Shown here one piece after another: positions 1-11,700 of a DNA stretch of 64,000 nucleotides. The stretch comes from Eutypa lata (Eukaryota > Ascomycota > Sordariomycetes > Xylariales > Diatrypaceae), in NCBI GenBank assembly GCA_022661535.1, contig JAKULF010000003.1, forward strand, positions 6,324,001 to 6,388,000, written 5' to 3'. Both the position numbers and the translations under genes were made by a program. The notes under the pieces are model-generated. The model was not told the origin of the DNA. It saw only the letters and a program-made list of their open reading frames with translations, and did not search any database. Position 1 is the first letter of the stretch. Every line of letters starts with the position of its first letter.

Positions 1-907
1 ATCGGTATAAGGCATAATTCATTCAAATATTTGGGTTTACATACGCACTTCTGTGCCATTGAATGACGTGGAATGATATACATTATGGATGAATTTATTT
101 TAGTCGTAGTTCATCATTATGACTCCTTCGTAAACCAAACAATCCGTATCAACAGTTCCTCTGGGGCTGTTGACTGGTACATATCGCTATTAGAGCCTGA
201 TAACCGTCAGTAGTACCCACTTGGCTTTCAGAATCAATGTCTACTACTTATATTGAGCGTACGATGTATATAGATCGTGGTTACTCTCCTTATATGCTTT
301 TATCTAGACTGTTTCTATATATAGTTAGCCCATTGCGTCTGAAATCGTGTCACTCAGAAGCCCTTAATAATGTTGATGATGCAAGACTCATGCATATTAT
401 GAATAGATGAGTTAAAATTAGTTCACTTCTTCATCTCCTTCTCCCAAAACGCCGCTATGTCGCTGAAAGCAGATAGTCCAAGACTATTTTGAGTGTAAAT
501 CGTTAGATAATTCCAACGGCGCAAAGATCTTTACGTATGGAGTAATCATACTATTCGTATTAATGGTATTAACCTGAAGTTCGATGACTTATGGAAAACC
601 TCTCCCAACTTTACGAGAGAATACTCTTTATTCTGATCTATGCTCGGCAGCGCGCATCCGGCTTAGAGTAATGCGAGCACGTAATTGGCTAGTGGGGGCT
701 TCTCCTATATTGATGCGGATCAACAGGCACCGCTTTCTGTATTTGCTCCTAAAATCCGGGATCTAGACTTTCCCTTCCCTATATACCGACGTTCTTAAGA
801 TGGCGTAAATGCTTTGCTTTTGCTTTCTCTGTCAGAAACCTCGTTAACGTCTCCGTGTATTCTCAACTTCCTAAACATATACCCTCAGCCTACCATCTCG
901 AACCGCA
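1..907. other. Intergenic, upstream of the AA9 gene
   Basis: AT-rich sequence with no open frame that looks like a protein and no recognisable RNA gene. The last 100 bases before position 908 are pyrimidine-rich, as expected of a fungal promoter and 5' UTR. The window edge may cut off a gene to the left, but no coding sequence is visible. Confidence 0.6.
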
Positions 908-1814
908 ATGAAAATCGCAACCGCATTCCTGAGCCTCGCGGCCCTCGCGTCGGCGCACACGATATTCCAGAAGGTGTCCGTCAACGGAGCCGACCAGGGT
1001 CAGCTCAAGGGAGTCCGAGCTCCAGACAGCGACTACCCGATCCAGAATGTGAACGACGCGAGCTTTGCCTGCAACAAGGACATCAAGCATCAGGACAGCA
1101 CGATTATCTCAGTCCCGGCCGGGGCCAAAGTCGGCGCCTGGTGGGGCCATGTCATCGGGGGAGCGCAGTCGGCGAACGACCCCGACGATCCTATTGCGGC
1201 AAGTCATAAGGGTAGGTCACACAGTGCAGTGCTCCCTCGATCGAGGCAGCTGTTCGCTTTCAGCTAAACTAGATCCATGCTGATGAGAATAAAGGCCCCA
1301 TCTCCGTTTACCTCGCCAAGGTGGACAACGCAGCGACCACCGGGACCACAGGCTTGAAATGGTTCAAGGTAGCCGAGGAGGGTCTGAACAACGGCCAGTG
1401 GGCCGTCGACACCATGATCGCCAACAAGGGGTGGAACTACTTCACGATGCCATCGTGCATTGCGCCGGGCGACTACCTGATGCGTGTCGAGTTGATCGCG
1501 CTTCACTCGGCCTATGCATCGGGCCAGGCTCAGTTCTATATGGAATGCGCACAGTGAGTTGATCTCCTTCCTCGACATAAAAAGAACCCCCCCCCCCCCC
1601 AAAAAAGGAAAAATTCCCTTACTAATCATCTAAACAAAACAGAATCCGTGTCACGGGCTCGGGCACCAACGCCGGCTCTGACTTTGTCAGCTTCCCAGGC
1701 GCGTACTCCGCTAGCGACCCCGGTATTATGATTTCCATCTATGACGCCCAGGGTAACCCGAACAACGGTGGCAAGGCGTATACTATCCCGGGACCCCGAC
1801 CCCTTACTTGTTAA
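908..1814 (+). CDS. AA9 lytic polysaccharide monooxygenase (formerly GH61)
   Basis: Secreted copper enzyme that oxidatively cleaves cellulose or related polysaccharides. Three exons, 908-1211, 1295-1553 and 1643-1814, give 244 residues. The signal peptide [16 protein letters not shown] ends directly before HTIFQKV, so the mature chain starts with the His of the copper histidine brace. The second brace His is in ASHKGPIS (precursor H100, formed across intron 1). The IALHSA His, the Gln and the axial Tyr of QAQFYMEC are all present; the last follow the AA9 pattern of second-sphere His and Gln plus Tyr. The family's usual RHEIIALH reads RVELIALH here. The protein ends at PGPRPLTC, so there is no linker or CBM1 and it is a single-domain AA9. 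Intron 1 uses gtaggt and intron 2 gtgagt. Intron 2 carries a C13-14 tract. The family call is secure; substrate and regioselectivity cannot be read from the sequence. Confidence 0.95.
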
Positions 1815-2390
1815 GGAACGGAAAAAGCTACTAGCAGATTACTTCTGTTGGTTTCTTAGAAAAGCGTATCGGCTTTATCTTTGAATATAACTAGTCTCAT
1901 GATAAATCCCTTGCGTTGTGTAATAGTTGGCTATGTGACTCGCTGAGGGTTAATTACCTACGCCGAAGATACATAGTAAATATAGTGAAAATAAAGCAGA
2001 GACATGCGCTCTTGTATATACAACCTGGGACAAGATCTACAATAAGCAACTAATAAAGTGATTGCTTACTTCGTACGCGCTTAGATATGAAACTGTAATT
2101 ATGATCCACCTTGAGCCCCGAGACTACATATTAAGGGGCTGGATCCGTGCTTGCTATTGTTAGAAGCCATGGAATCGTCACAACTCTAATTCATTGAACA
2201 GCAATGACTTGAAATTCAAATCTAACCTCTAGAAACTATAATAATATCATACACATGCCCACGTCTCCAAACACCGACCGAGTTGAGTGAACCAAAACCA
2301 AGCTAACCCCCCTGAAGTGTCTTTCCCTCTATACTCCAACCCGAGCGAGGACACCCACCCCACCAACTCAACCCACTCACTCACTCTGAC
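1815..2390. other. Intergenic between convergent genes
   Basis: Holds the 3' flanks of the AA9 gene (plus strand) and the FAD monooxygenase (minus strand). AT-rich on the left and pyrimidine-rich on the right. No gene or RNA seen. Confidence 0.7.
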
Positions 2391-2812
2391 TCACGACCAA
2401 TCCCCCTCCAACTCCAGCGGCTTCCCGGCCTCGATATCCGCCATGACCTGATCGACGGACCAGGGCCTGTGGACGTACCCGGGCGGGATGTTGGTGTTCT
2501 GGAAGGGGGCGCCGCTCCGCACGTGGTCGAGCGCCTTCCCGTAGTTGTCGTAGGCGTACTTCTCCGGGTCGTGGGCCCAGATCCACTTCCCGTACTCGGT
2601 CTTTATCTTGCTCGGGTCCTTGGCGGTGGGGTTCGCGTTGACGCGGCGCTCGTGGTTCAGGAGTCCCAGCTTCTGGCAGCAGGACACGCGCTCGAATCTG
2701 GAAAGATTGGTTAGATGGTGGTGTAAGGGGAGGGGAAGTCGGAGGAGGAGGAGGTGGACTTGGTTAGGATATGTCTAATTATACGTGCAAATTATCGATA
2801 AGGGGATGGGGA

Positions 2813-2856
<44 letters not shown>

Positions 2857-4413
2857 TGTGTGTGTGTGTGTGTGTGTTGGCTTGAGGAGACAGATATGTA
2901 TGTAGCTAGAGCAAGCAACAACTTACCGAAGCGTGCTATGCACTTTCGTGCCCCACGCGAGACCGTCCTTCCCAGCAAGCTGGAGACAGCTCGCGAGATA
3001 GATGCCGTCCTCGATGCCCTGGTTCGCGCCGCTGCCGGACGACGGGAGGAAGGTGTGGGCGGCGTCGCCGACCTGGACGACGCGGCCCTTGGGCGAGGTG
3101 GTGACCTGCTGCGGGTTGCGCCACACCAGCGGCCAGTCGACGATGGCGCCGTCGGGCGTGGCGCGGATCAGCTTCTTCGCGATCTCCGGGTAGTTCGGCA
3201 CGGCCTTCTCCAGGAGCTCGACCAACTTCTCGCCCTCGATGCTCTTGTGCCAGTTCTCTACGGCTAGGCCTTTGTCCTGTCTGGGATGTGAGTGTTGTGT
3301 TCTTTTAACTAGATGGGACGGGAGTATTGTGGAAGGTTATGGGAGACAGAGAGTGAGAACTGAAGCCAAATAGGGGGGAAAAGACGGGAGAAAAAGACGA
3401 ACCTTGTGCATTGCTCCCCAGTTGATGATATTTCTAGTCCGGTAAAGGAACATCATGACAGTGGGTCTAAGGTTTGGTTAATAATGGCCAACTCTTTTTC
3501 TTCCCAATGTGTGACATTATGCGGGGAGAAGGGTTGGGGGGGATCTGGATACGTACGATTGCCACATCTCAACGCAAGGATGGCCGTTCTCCAGAATCTT
3601 GAAGCGCTCGTTGAGCTCAGGGATAGCAGTGATGACTTCGACGGGGAAGGCGGCCCTAGCGCTCGCCCACCCACTGCTCCAGGCGCGAATGTCCCTGCCG
3701 TTGATCAGTTTGTGGGACTTCGTGCCGATGCCGTCGGCAGCCACGACGACATCGGCCTCGAGCTTGCGGCCGTCCTCGAAAACGACGCCGGCCTTCTTCT
3801 TATCGTCTTCGTCCTCTTCGTAGTAGTCGACGGCGCGCAGGCCGTACTCGATCTCGATGCCGAGCCGCTGCAGCTGCGAGATCAGCATCTTGAGGAACTG
3901 GGGCCGGTTGTGGCGGTGCATGCGGGAAGGATAGTTGATTCCATCTTTGCTTTTGTTCTCTCCCTCGGCTAGTCCCGCTTTCTTCTTCATGCCGAAGGCG
4001 AACGATTCCGGCCCCGCGACCCTCTCCCCGGTGATCCGGTGGTACGAGACCCACGGGTCCTCGGCGATCCGGTCGTTCTCCTCTGCCATGTCTGGCCAGT
4101 AGGCCCTGATGTGCTCGATGACTTGTGGTGTGATGGTGAAAGAGTCGCCTGCGTTTTCCTGTGAGTATGGACGGGGTAGTGAGTGTGGAATAGTATGAGG
4201 GAGCAGCAACTGACCTTCTGTACTTGCAGATGGGTGTCGCTCGACGATGCGGACATCGTGTCCCTTGCGCCAACACTCCAATGCCGCGTAGACACCTGCT
4301 GGCCCAGCACCCACGATTAGAACGGAGATCCCAGAGGGAGGTGACCGTTTCGTAGTCGTACCACTGCCAACTTGGGCCGAAGTGTCGATATTGACTGTCA
4401 AAGATGACGACAT
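2391..4413 (-). CDS. FAD-dependent monooxygenase (salicylate hydroxylase-like, PF01494 type)
   Basis: Flavoprotein expected to hydroxylate a small, often aromatic, substrate with NAD(P)H and O2. Five exons on the minus strand, 4413-4215, 4148-3557, 3433-3403, 3276-2927 and 2697-2391, give 492 residues with consistent phases. The N-terminal FAD motif is VLIVGAGPAGVYAALE (about residues 31-46), followed by an acidic strand end (RIVERHP). The conserved GDSFTITPQV block is rebuilt by intron 1. The DG motif is VVVAADGIGTKSHK, and the second FAD motif is VVQVGDAAHTFLPSSGSGANQGIEDG. Exon 3 is a 31-nt microexon (NIINWGAMHK). Intron 4 (229 bp) carries a long dinucleotide microsatellite. No signal peptide, so probably cytosolic. 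It is transcribed away from the Zn(II)2Cys6 gene at 5452, a possible regulator. The substrate is unknown. Intron 1 has an alternative acceptor (3'AG at 4161) that would shift the frame, so the acceptor at 4149 was chosen. Confidence 0.9.
2816..2877. repeat. Compound microsatellite (AG)n(TG)n inside an intron
   Basis: About 20 AG units run directly into about 11 TG units. On the coding (minus) strand this reads (CA)n(CT)n and lies within the fourth intron of the FAD monooxygenase, so length changes would not alter the protein, but it could serve as an extended polypyrimidine tract. Confidence 0.95.
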
Positions 4414-5451
4414 GATGTAAGATTGTTTAAGTATGTGTTGAACAAGTGTTGTTTATTCTCGATATTTCAACTCTAAGATAGTGATGATGGTTTAAGATGC
4501 TGCACCTCTGTTTCTTGAGAAAGACCCGAGATGCTGGCATCTTTATACACACACGTTTAACATTGTAGCCTATTATCCATCACCCGAGACACGTACGCAT
4601 AACAACGTCGAATACGTCCATAGTACCAATCTTTACACAAGTCGGTGGTCGGGTTCTAATTTCCGGGCGATGAGATCAAAACCTCACGATCTTGCCGACA
4701 ATGCCAATCACATCCAAGCCTCCGTCACACGAGCCACAGCCGACACGGCGAATCATTGCCAGTCTGTCGACACAACACGGGAGAAGCCCCTTGACTAGGG
4801 ACCTACATACGTATGTAGTTACGCAGGCACGCTAATAATAATAAAAAGCTTCGCTCGCTATGCTGAGGTAAGATGGGATGAAATATCCCAACCAACCCAT
4901 GCGGACGGAGGATCGATCTACAAGTAGAAAGGGATCTAGCCAAGCCAAGTTCGGGTGGTGACAGTTTTTAGAAAGTTACACGCATTTTGATTGGTCGTGT
5001 CGGCAAATATGCATAATACCTAGAGTAGTTAGGGGTGGGGCCTGCGATCCTTTCTACGTATTAGCTCCTGCTCTGCGCCTCTCAGCCCTCTCTACCTAGC
5101 ACTAACCCCTTAAGTTGGTAGGATTCACGGAGCGGCGGAGTTCAGGAGCGGTATACGGGTGGTGGGTGTGTGACCATCCGAATCGATCGGGCATTAAATG
5201 ACGGAGCAGACAGACAGAAGATACACTTCGGCATATTAACTACATGTAACTAACTGACCAACTAAACTTCTCTTTTTACTCTAAAAAAATCTGTTAAATC
5301 CGGTCTCTTCCGTTGAGAGCGAAGAAGCGAGTTTGTATTCACGAGACTGACTAACTGGACCAGTAACAGTGATAGCTACGGCAAACGTTACCAACTATCT
5401 AAGTCACCTAACTAAGCAACCGATCTCGGGTTCGATAACTCATAAGAGAAA
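4414..5451. promoter_or_regulatory. Shared divergent promoter region, FAD monooxygenase / Zn(II)2Cys6 factor
   Basis: This 1.04-kb stretch lies between two genes transcribed outward. It contains no open frame. Both 5' flanks must lie here. I did not find a convincing CGG-type inverted site for the neighbouring factor by eye, so co-regulation is inferred from arrangement only. Confidence 0.5.
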
Positions 5452-8154
5452 ATGAAAGAAAAAACGAAAGAAGGGAGACACGGCCCACGTTCCAAGAGCG
5501 GCAAGTTTTCTCCTTTTATTTTATTATTCTTTTCCGCTTCTTGAAAGACGACATCGAACCAGTGGAACCCTGCCCCCTAAGCACCTGCATCTAACTAAGT
5601 ACTTATGTATGCATAGGCTGCCTAACATGTCGCCTCCGGCATGTGAAGTGCGACGAGAAGAAACCCAGTTGCGGAGGGTGTCGGAGGATGCAGTTCGGCT
5701 GCGACTGGCCGGTCCCAGGCTGTTCGGTCGTGTTGGCCGAAGTTAGGGGAAACAGGGGGGGTAAATCGAACCATCCTCGAGGCAGAACCACCACTGCTGC
5801 CACCACCATCACCTCCACTACTAGTAGTAGTACCAACCCTATGCCCCTCAGGCCCCTGAAGCCAGCAGCACGTCTTGATGCAACGGTAGCTGCAGCTGCA
5901 GCCACAGCTCCTCCTTCGTCTCATCGGAATCACCGATTCTCCGACGATGATTCCGATGTCCCGTCTTCATCGTCGTCGTCGTCATCGTCGCCATCTTCTT
6001 CCTATTCTTCTTCGCAAGAGACGAGCACATCATGTAATGCAGTATCTACGTTGAAAAGACAAAAGCCCATCCATAAGCCTCCTCCTCATCACCATCATCA
6101 CTATGCAGTACTATCATCATCAATCGACAGACCATACAACATCCCATGCCGGAACTCCGTCGTGCTATCGCGGCGTGATCGCGTCCTCCTGGACTACTTC
6201 CCCGCCTCGACCATCTTCTGCATCCACTCAGCAACGACGCGAAAATGGAGTCCGCTGCAGTACGTGTACGAAGTGACGGCCGGGTCGAGCAGCATGGTGA
6301 TGCACATGATACTAGCCTACTCGGCCAGCGATCTGCGGCGGAAGCGGCACGCCACCGACTCCTCTTCCTCCTCCTCCTCCTCCTCTCCTCCTCCCCCTCG
6401 TGCTCCTGGTTCTAGTACCTGTAACGATATTGTTAGCAATAGCAGCAGCAGCAGCAGCGACGACATGGAGGTCGAGCTGTACCACTACACGGCGGCGCTC
6501 CGAGAGCTGCAGAACTGCATCACGACGGAGACGGACGTGACGGAGGTGGCGTGGGCCCGTTTCGAAGAGAACCTCGATGCCATATTGGCGACGATATTCT
6601 TCATGATACACTTCGGGCTGCAATGCATGGCGTCCCTGGACCACGCCAAGACGCACATAGCCGGGCTGGCATCGCTCGTTGCGACGTACGCAAAGATTCG
6701 CAACAAGAGGAGGAAGGGGAAGGGGATGATGGGCGGGGGTAATGATAGCCCGGCGCGTCCGAACGAACATCATGGGTTTTCCCCTCTCTCGTCGCTGTTG
6801 GTCTTGTGGATTCTGTACGTCAACCAATACCTACCTACCTTCCTACCTTTTATCTTAACGTCGAGTTAAGCGCCTAAAAGAAGAACCTCCTTGACTGATA
6901 TTCAAAAAATTCAAAAAAATAGATACGTCGACATAATAGGCCATTCCTACGGGCTATCGCAAGACCTCGTGAACCTCTTCGGGAACCAAGTGCGGCCGCT
7001 CCTCAACCTAGGCCAGCTGTTCCGGGACGCGCGGCTCGGCTTCCCCGCCCTGATCTTCGGCGACCGGTTCCCCGCCGACTGCTACGGCGAGAACTCGCGG
7101 ATCCTGCGGGGCCTCGAGATGGCGCACCATGTGCAGCTCATCCGGGCGAGGATCTGGAAGGCTAGGGGAGCAGCAGCAGCAGCAGCAGCAGCGGCGGCGG
7201 CGGCGGGAGACGCTATGATGACGACGATGGATGCCGGGGAGAGGGCTGAGGTTGGGACGCGTGAGTACCACTATTTGACGCTGACGGGGGAGTTGCTGGC
7301 TCTTCAGGAGGTGAGTTCAGTTCATTGCTTACAAGGTTTTCTTTCCTGCTTAACCCCTTTCCTTTCCTCTCTTCATCCAATTTTCATGCAGCTATACATA
7401 ATTATTTTGCGCGAACTTTCTCTTCTTCTTTTCTTCTTTTTTTTTTTGGTTTGGTTTGCTTACTTTGCGTCCATATATCTAGACATACAAAGACGTCTTC
7501 GAATGGGCGTCCTCATTCTCCCCGACGGACCTGAGCATCGACAAGCTAATGACGACCATGAGCACACCCACACCCACAACCACAACCCCAACAAGGCCAG
7601 GCAAGAGCTTCTTCTCGCAGCACGCGACCGAGATCAACATCAAGTTGCTGACGCACTACTGGGCCAGCATACTCTTCTGCCGGCGCTGGCTGCAGACCGA
7701 CCCGTGCGAGCCGCCGACCGAGCCGCTGCACCTCGACGCCATTGAGCGCATCGTGGCTTGTCTTCCGGGCAGCGGTACTGACAACCACCAACACCACCGG
7801 AACCAAACCAAACAACAGCAACAACAACAACAACAGCAGCATGAAGGTAACAACAACAACAACAACAACAACAACAATAACAACAATAATAACGACCGAA
7901 GCACGTCCATAAGGCGCAAGGAGATGCTAATCCGGTTCGCGTGGCCGACGTTCATGGCGACGATCGAGACGCGCGACGCGGGGCAGCGGGAGCGGCTCCT
8001 GGGGCAGCTGCGCGAGGTCCGCGATGCGTCGGCCGAGTGCCAGTGGTGCTGGGATACGGCGCGGGAGATCGTCAGGATACAGAGACATGGTTCGGGGGAG
8101 GAGGAGGGGAATTGGGTCGACTTAGCGTGGTTCATGCCGCCGTCAACCTCCTGA
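5452..8154 (+). CDS. Zn(II)2Cys6 transcription factor
   Basis: Fungal binuclear zinc-cluster regulator, expected to be nuclear. Four exons, 5452-5500, 5617-6814, 6923-7310 and 7483-8154, give 768 residues. Exon 1 encodes MKEKTKEGRHGPRSKSG. Exon 2 opens with the cluster GCLTCRLRHVKCDEKKPSC followed by GGCRRMQFGC, which fits C-x2-C-x6-C-x6-C-x2-C-x6-C. The exon 1 donor is GC (g|gcaagt), making a GC-AG intron; a GTG-initiated frame beginning within the cluster would lose the first two cysteines. Downstream, LLDYFPASTIFCIHSATTRKWSP and the following helices resemble the fungal-specific factor domain (PF11951 type). Low-complexity Ser, His, Ala, Gln and Asn tracts from trinucleotide repeats interrupt it (about 6360-6460, 7170-7205, 7811-7893). 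It stands head-to-head with the FAD monooxygenase at 2391-4413, so that gene is a plausible target. Confidence 0.9.
7170..7205 (+). repeat. GCA/GCG trinucleotide run coding for poly-Ala
   Basis: An uninterrupted GCA run passing into GCG encodes 12 alanines within the Zn(II)2Cys6 factor. It is in frame with the exon and likely to vary in length between strains. Confidence 0.85.
7811..7893 (+). repeat. CAA/AAC trinucleotide tracts coding for poly-Gln and poly-Asn
   Basis: Two adjacent runs inside exon 4 of the Zn(II)2Cys6 factor: a CAA/CAG run giving polyQ and an AAC/AAT run giving about 15 Asn. They are in frame and probably form a disordered insert in the regulatory region. Confidence 0.85.
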
Positions 8155-8743
8155 GTCCCCCCCCCTTTCCCTCTTCCCCCTCGGTTTTGTGGTTGGGATC
8201 TAAGTTAGGGATTGCAGGGAGCAGAAAGTTAATACCTACGTAGATGCAACCATTGGGCAGACATACATCTTAGATATATACCTAGTAACTACTAAATCTC
8301 CTCTACTACTACAGTTGTTAGCAAGGATAAATAGCAAATAGGTATCGCCAACTACTTAGTTAATGTCACATATAAACCATAATATTAACACCAATAGCAA
8401 GTGTCTATCATATCGTCTATTGAACGATCTTCATGTCTATCTATGGTATCCTCGTAGCTGCGACTAAAATCCCGAAAGACGAAACCTCTGGGCCTCTAAT
8501 TCCAGAGCTATTGCCTTCCCGATCATCCTGGTCGAATGCGGAGGATGCGCTGTCCTCGGTTGATCGTAGTTCAACCTACGGCGCTCGAAAAAACACGAAA
8601 ACAGGCCAAACCATGCAACCCCGGACTTTTGTAGTCATTCGGAAAAATAACAAAGGGAATAATAGAGAAAATCATGTCCATGAATCGATATTATGTCGTA
8701 TCGTGTCTTGGATCGCTTTTGAGAATGCGTGGGGATTGGCATT
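8155..8743. other. Intergenic between convergent genes
   Basis: The 3' flanks of the zinc-cluster factor and of the elongation factor 3 gene. An open frame on the plus strand (8433-8747) has no protein-like character and runs into the end of the EF3 coding sequence on the other strand. No gene is called. Confidence 0.65.
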
Positions 8744-11700
8744 TTAGATGTCATCCTCATCAGAGAAGACCTCCTCACCACGCTTCCGGCGGGCCATACG
8801 CTCTGTGTCCAAGTTAGTTAACTGCTTTCGTCTTTGATACGAATGTGACTTACCCTTCTTCTTCTTTCTTGCCTCGGAAGAGGTCAGCTTAGCCTTCTTC
8901 TTCGTTGTCACGATCTTATTGCCCATAGCGTCGAATTTATCCTCTTCCTCATCATTATTCTTATCTAACCGGGGACCGCTACCCTGACCTTGCACCCAGT
9001 TGTGGCCGGAAGGCGTCATCTTACCGTCCATGACAGCCCACACCTCCTCAGTCAAGTCCTTGGTGAACTCGGCACTGTGCGTGATGATGATGACACCGCC
9101 CTCGAACTTCTTCAGCGCCTTAGAAAGGGCACCAAGAGAATCTCTGTCCAAATAGTTCGTAGGCTCGTCAAGGACGATCAAGTGGGGTCGCTGCCAAGAG
9201 CAGGCCGATAAGACGACCTTGACACGCTGGCCACCAGACAGGCCGCGCATACGGGAGTGAGAAACAAGCTCAGCATCCAGACCGAAGTTGGCGCAGTGAG
9301 CCTCAATCTCCTTCCGGACTAGGGGTCGGAACTGACCAGACGCCAGAGCCTCCTTCATATCGACTTCAGCAACAAGCTTCTGATGGGAGGCCAAAAGCTC
9401 GCTTCGAGGAAGCCAGGCATTGTCGGCAGTCATCATGGGTACCCATCGCTCGTTCTTCATACCGACGTTCTCACCGAGAGCGAACGAACACTCGTACTCG
9501 TAGCTGTTCTTGAACTTTCTCCGGCTGTTGATGCCGATGATGCGACGCTGGGTACCTTCAACCTTGAAGATCTTGTCCATGGCCTTCTCGTCTTCATCCG
9601 TGATGATCTTGTTGGCGCGATCCATGGTCTCACGATCTTCACCAGTCTGGAATCGCCATTGGATGTACTCGGAGGGTGTCTTGTCAAGGTGGTTATCGAT
9701 ATGTGCGAAAGCGTGCTGCTTGATGTAGGCGATACGGATGTTCTCATGCTGGTAGATTTCACCTCCGGTAGGGATGAGCTCACCAGTGAGGACGTTGATC
9801 AGGGTGGACTTGCCGGCACCGTTGGGACCGATGACAGCAATACGAGAACCAAGAGAGCATTGGAAAGTGATGTCGGTAACCTGAGGCTTGGGGGTACCCG
9901 GGTATTGGAAGCTCATCCTAGTAGCACGCAGGATAGCCTTGGCCTTGGTCTTGACACCCTCAAGGAAACCAGGCTCGGGGAAGGTGAACTCGATCTCAGA
10001 TTCGCCAAGCTCGTAGTACGACTTAGCCGAAGGGTTCTTGCGGACAAACTCCTTCAAGTTACCCTTGTACTTCTTGAGCTTGTAGCGCTCGTAGTGGACG
10101 ATGTACTGAGTAACGTTGTCAAGGAAACCACTGTCGTGGGAGACGATGATGGAAGTGCAAGGAGAGTTCATTAAGTAGTCCTCAAGCCACTTCACGTTCT
10201 TCACGTCCAGATGGTTGGTAGGCTCATCGAGCAACAGAATATCGGGAGCCTCAAAGACGGCACGACACAGAGCCAGCTTCATCTTCCAACCACCAGAAAG
10301 GGCACTGATCTCGCCAGAAACCATGACAGGTGTGAAGCCGAACTCGTCGAGACGCTTCTCGACCTCGTCCTGGCCGGTGGTGACGCCAGCCTCAACAAGC
10401 TTCTTCATAGTCCAGTCAATAGTAGTCATTTCAGTGTCAGCGGAGTCCAAGTCGTGCTCAACGAAGACAGTCTTGACCTCACTTTGCTTGGGGAAACCCT
10501 CGACCTGCTCGTTGTTGATGGCGCGCATCAGCGTAGACTTGCCAGATCCGTTGGGACCGCAAAGACCATAACGACGACCGCGCTTGAGGCGGAGGTGAGT
10601 CTGGTTAAGAAGAATCTTGGCACCGTAGGCAAGAGAGAATGTGCAGTTGCAAAGATCCTCTCCATCGTCATCATCCTCTTCCTCGGCAGCATTGTCCTCG
10701 AAACCGGGCGAGGCACGCTTCCGGAGGGTATCGACAACGTTCTCGGCATCATCCTCGCCAACGAGGACAGTAACGAAAGGTTTGACGGCACCAGCCCAGG
10801 TAGTCGCCTCGGTCTCCCTCTCATCTACGAGCTGGCCACCAATAGCCGAGACGTATTCAGCGACAGCAGACAACTTCTCAACAATAGCGGTATGCTTGCT
10901 AGGGACGGCAGCCTTGAGATGTCCAAGAACAGTGGCAATGTCACCATCATGTCGGACCTCGGGGATCTTGCCATCCTTGACGTTACCGACGCGGGTAATG
11001 GTCTCGAGAGCCTGCTTAGTCTTGTCACGGGCCTCGGGATCAGCCAAGTTTTCGAAGTTCTTCTGGAGACCTGGCATCATCTTAGGCAAGAAGGGGGCGA
11101 CGATGTTGGGGTCGTCGACAAGCTTGCACATGTTGTCAACGATGACAGCAGCCTTTCGCTTGATGGCGGTATCTCGCTCAGCAAGACCACGGTCAAGCAG
11201 AGGTACCATGAGGGCAAGAGTGGGCTCCTGGACCTCAGTAACGAAAGTAGTAGCACCCAACAAGTGGACAGTCTCGGGGACATTCTCAGGCTTGGCGATA
11301 CACTTGATGAGCTCAGGAATAAAGCGCTCGATATCCTTGTTGACAATCAACTCGCAGATTTTCTCCATGACCTTGTAAGCATGATCCTTGACCTCCCTCT
11401 TGGTGTCCCACATGGACTCGGAAATAACGGGGATCAACTCGGGAACTCGGTAGGCCAGCTGTGCAGGAGCGTTCTTAACAAGGATTTCAATGCAGTCAAG
11501 AGCGGCGATCTTCTCGGGCCACTTCTGGGCGGTCAGGATGGAGTTGACGAGATGAGGCAGGGCAGCCTTAACGGCGTTCGGGCTGATGGCCTCAATGATG
11601 GACAGAGTGGCGGCAATAGAGGCATTCTTGACACCAGTGATCTTGTCACCAATAGCGCCCAAGACGAGAGGAAGAAGAACGACGAGGTAAGGCTCGACAT

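Noticed and set aside
8433..8747. 104-codon plus-strand frame after the zinc-cluster factor
   Set aside because: No domain, no coding-like composition, and it runs into the EF3 stop region on the other strand.
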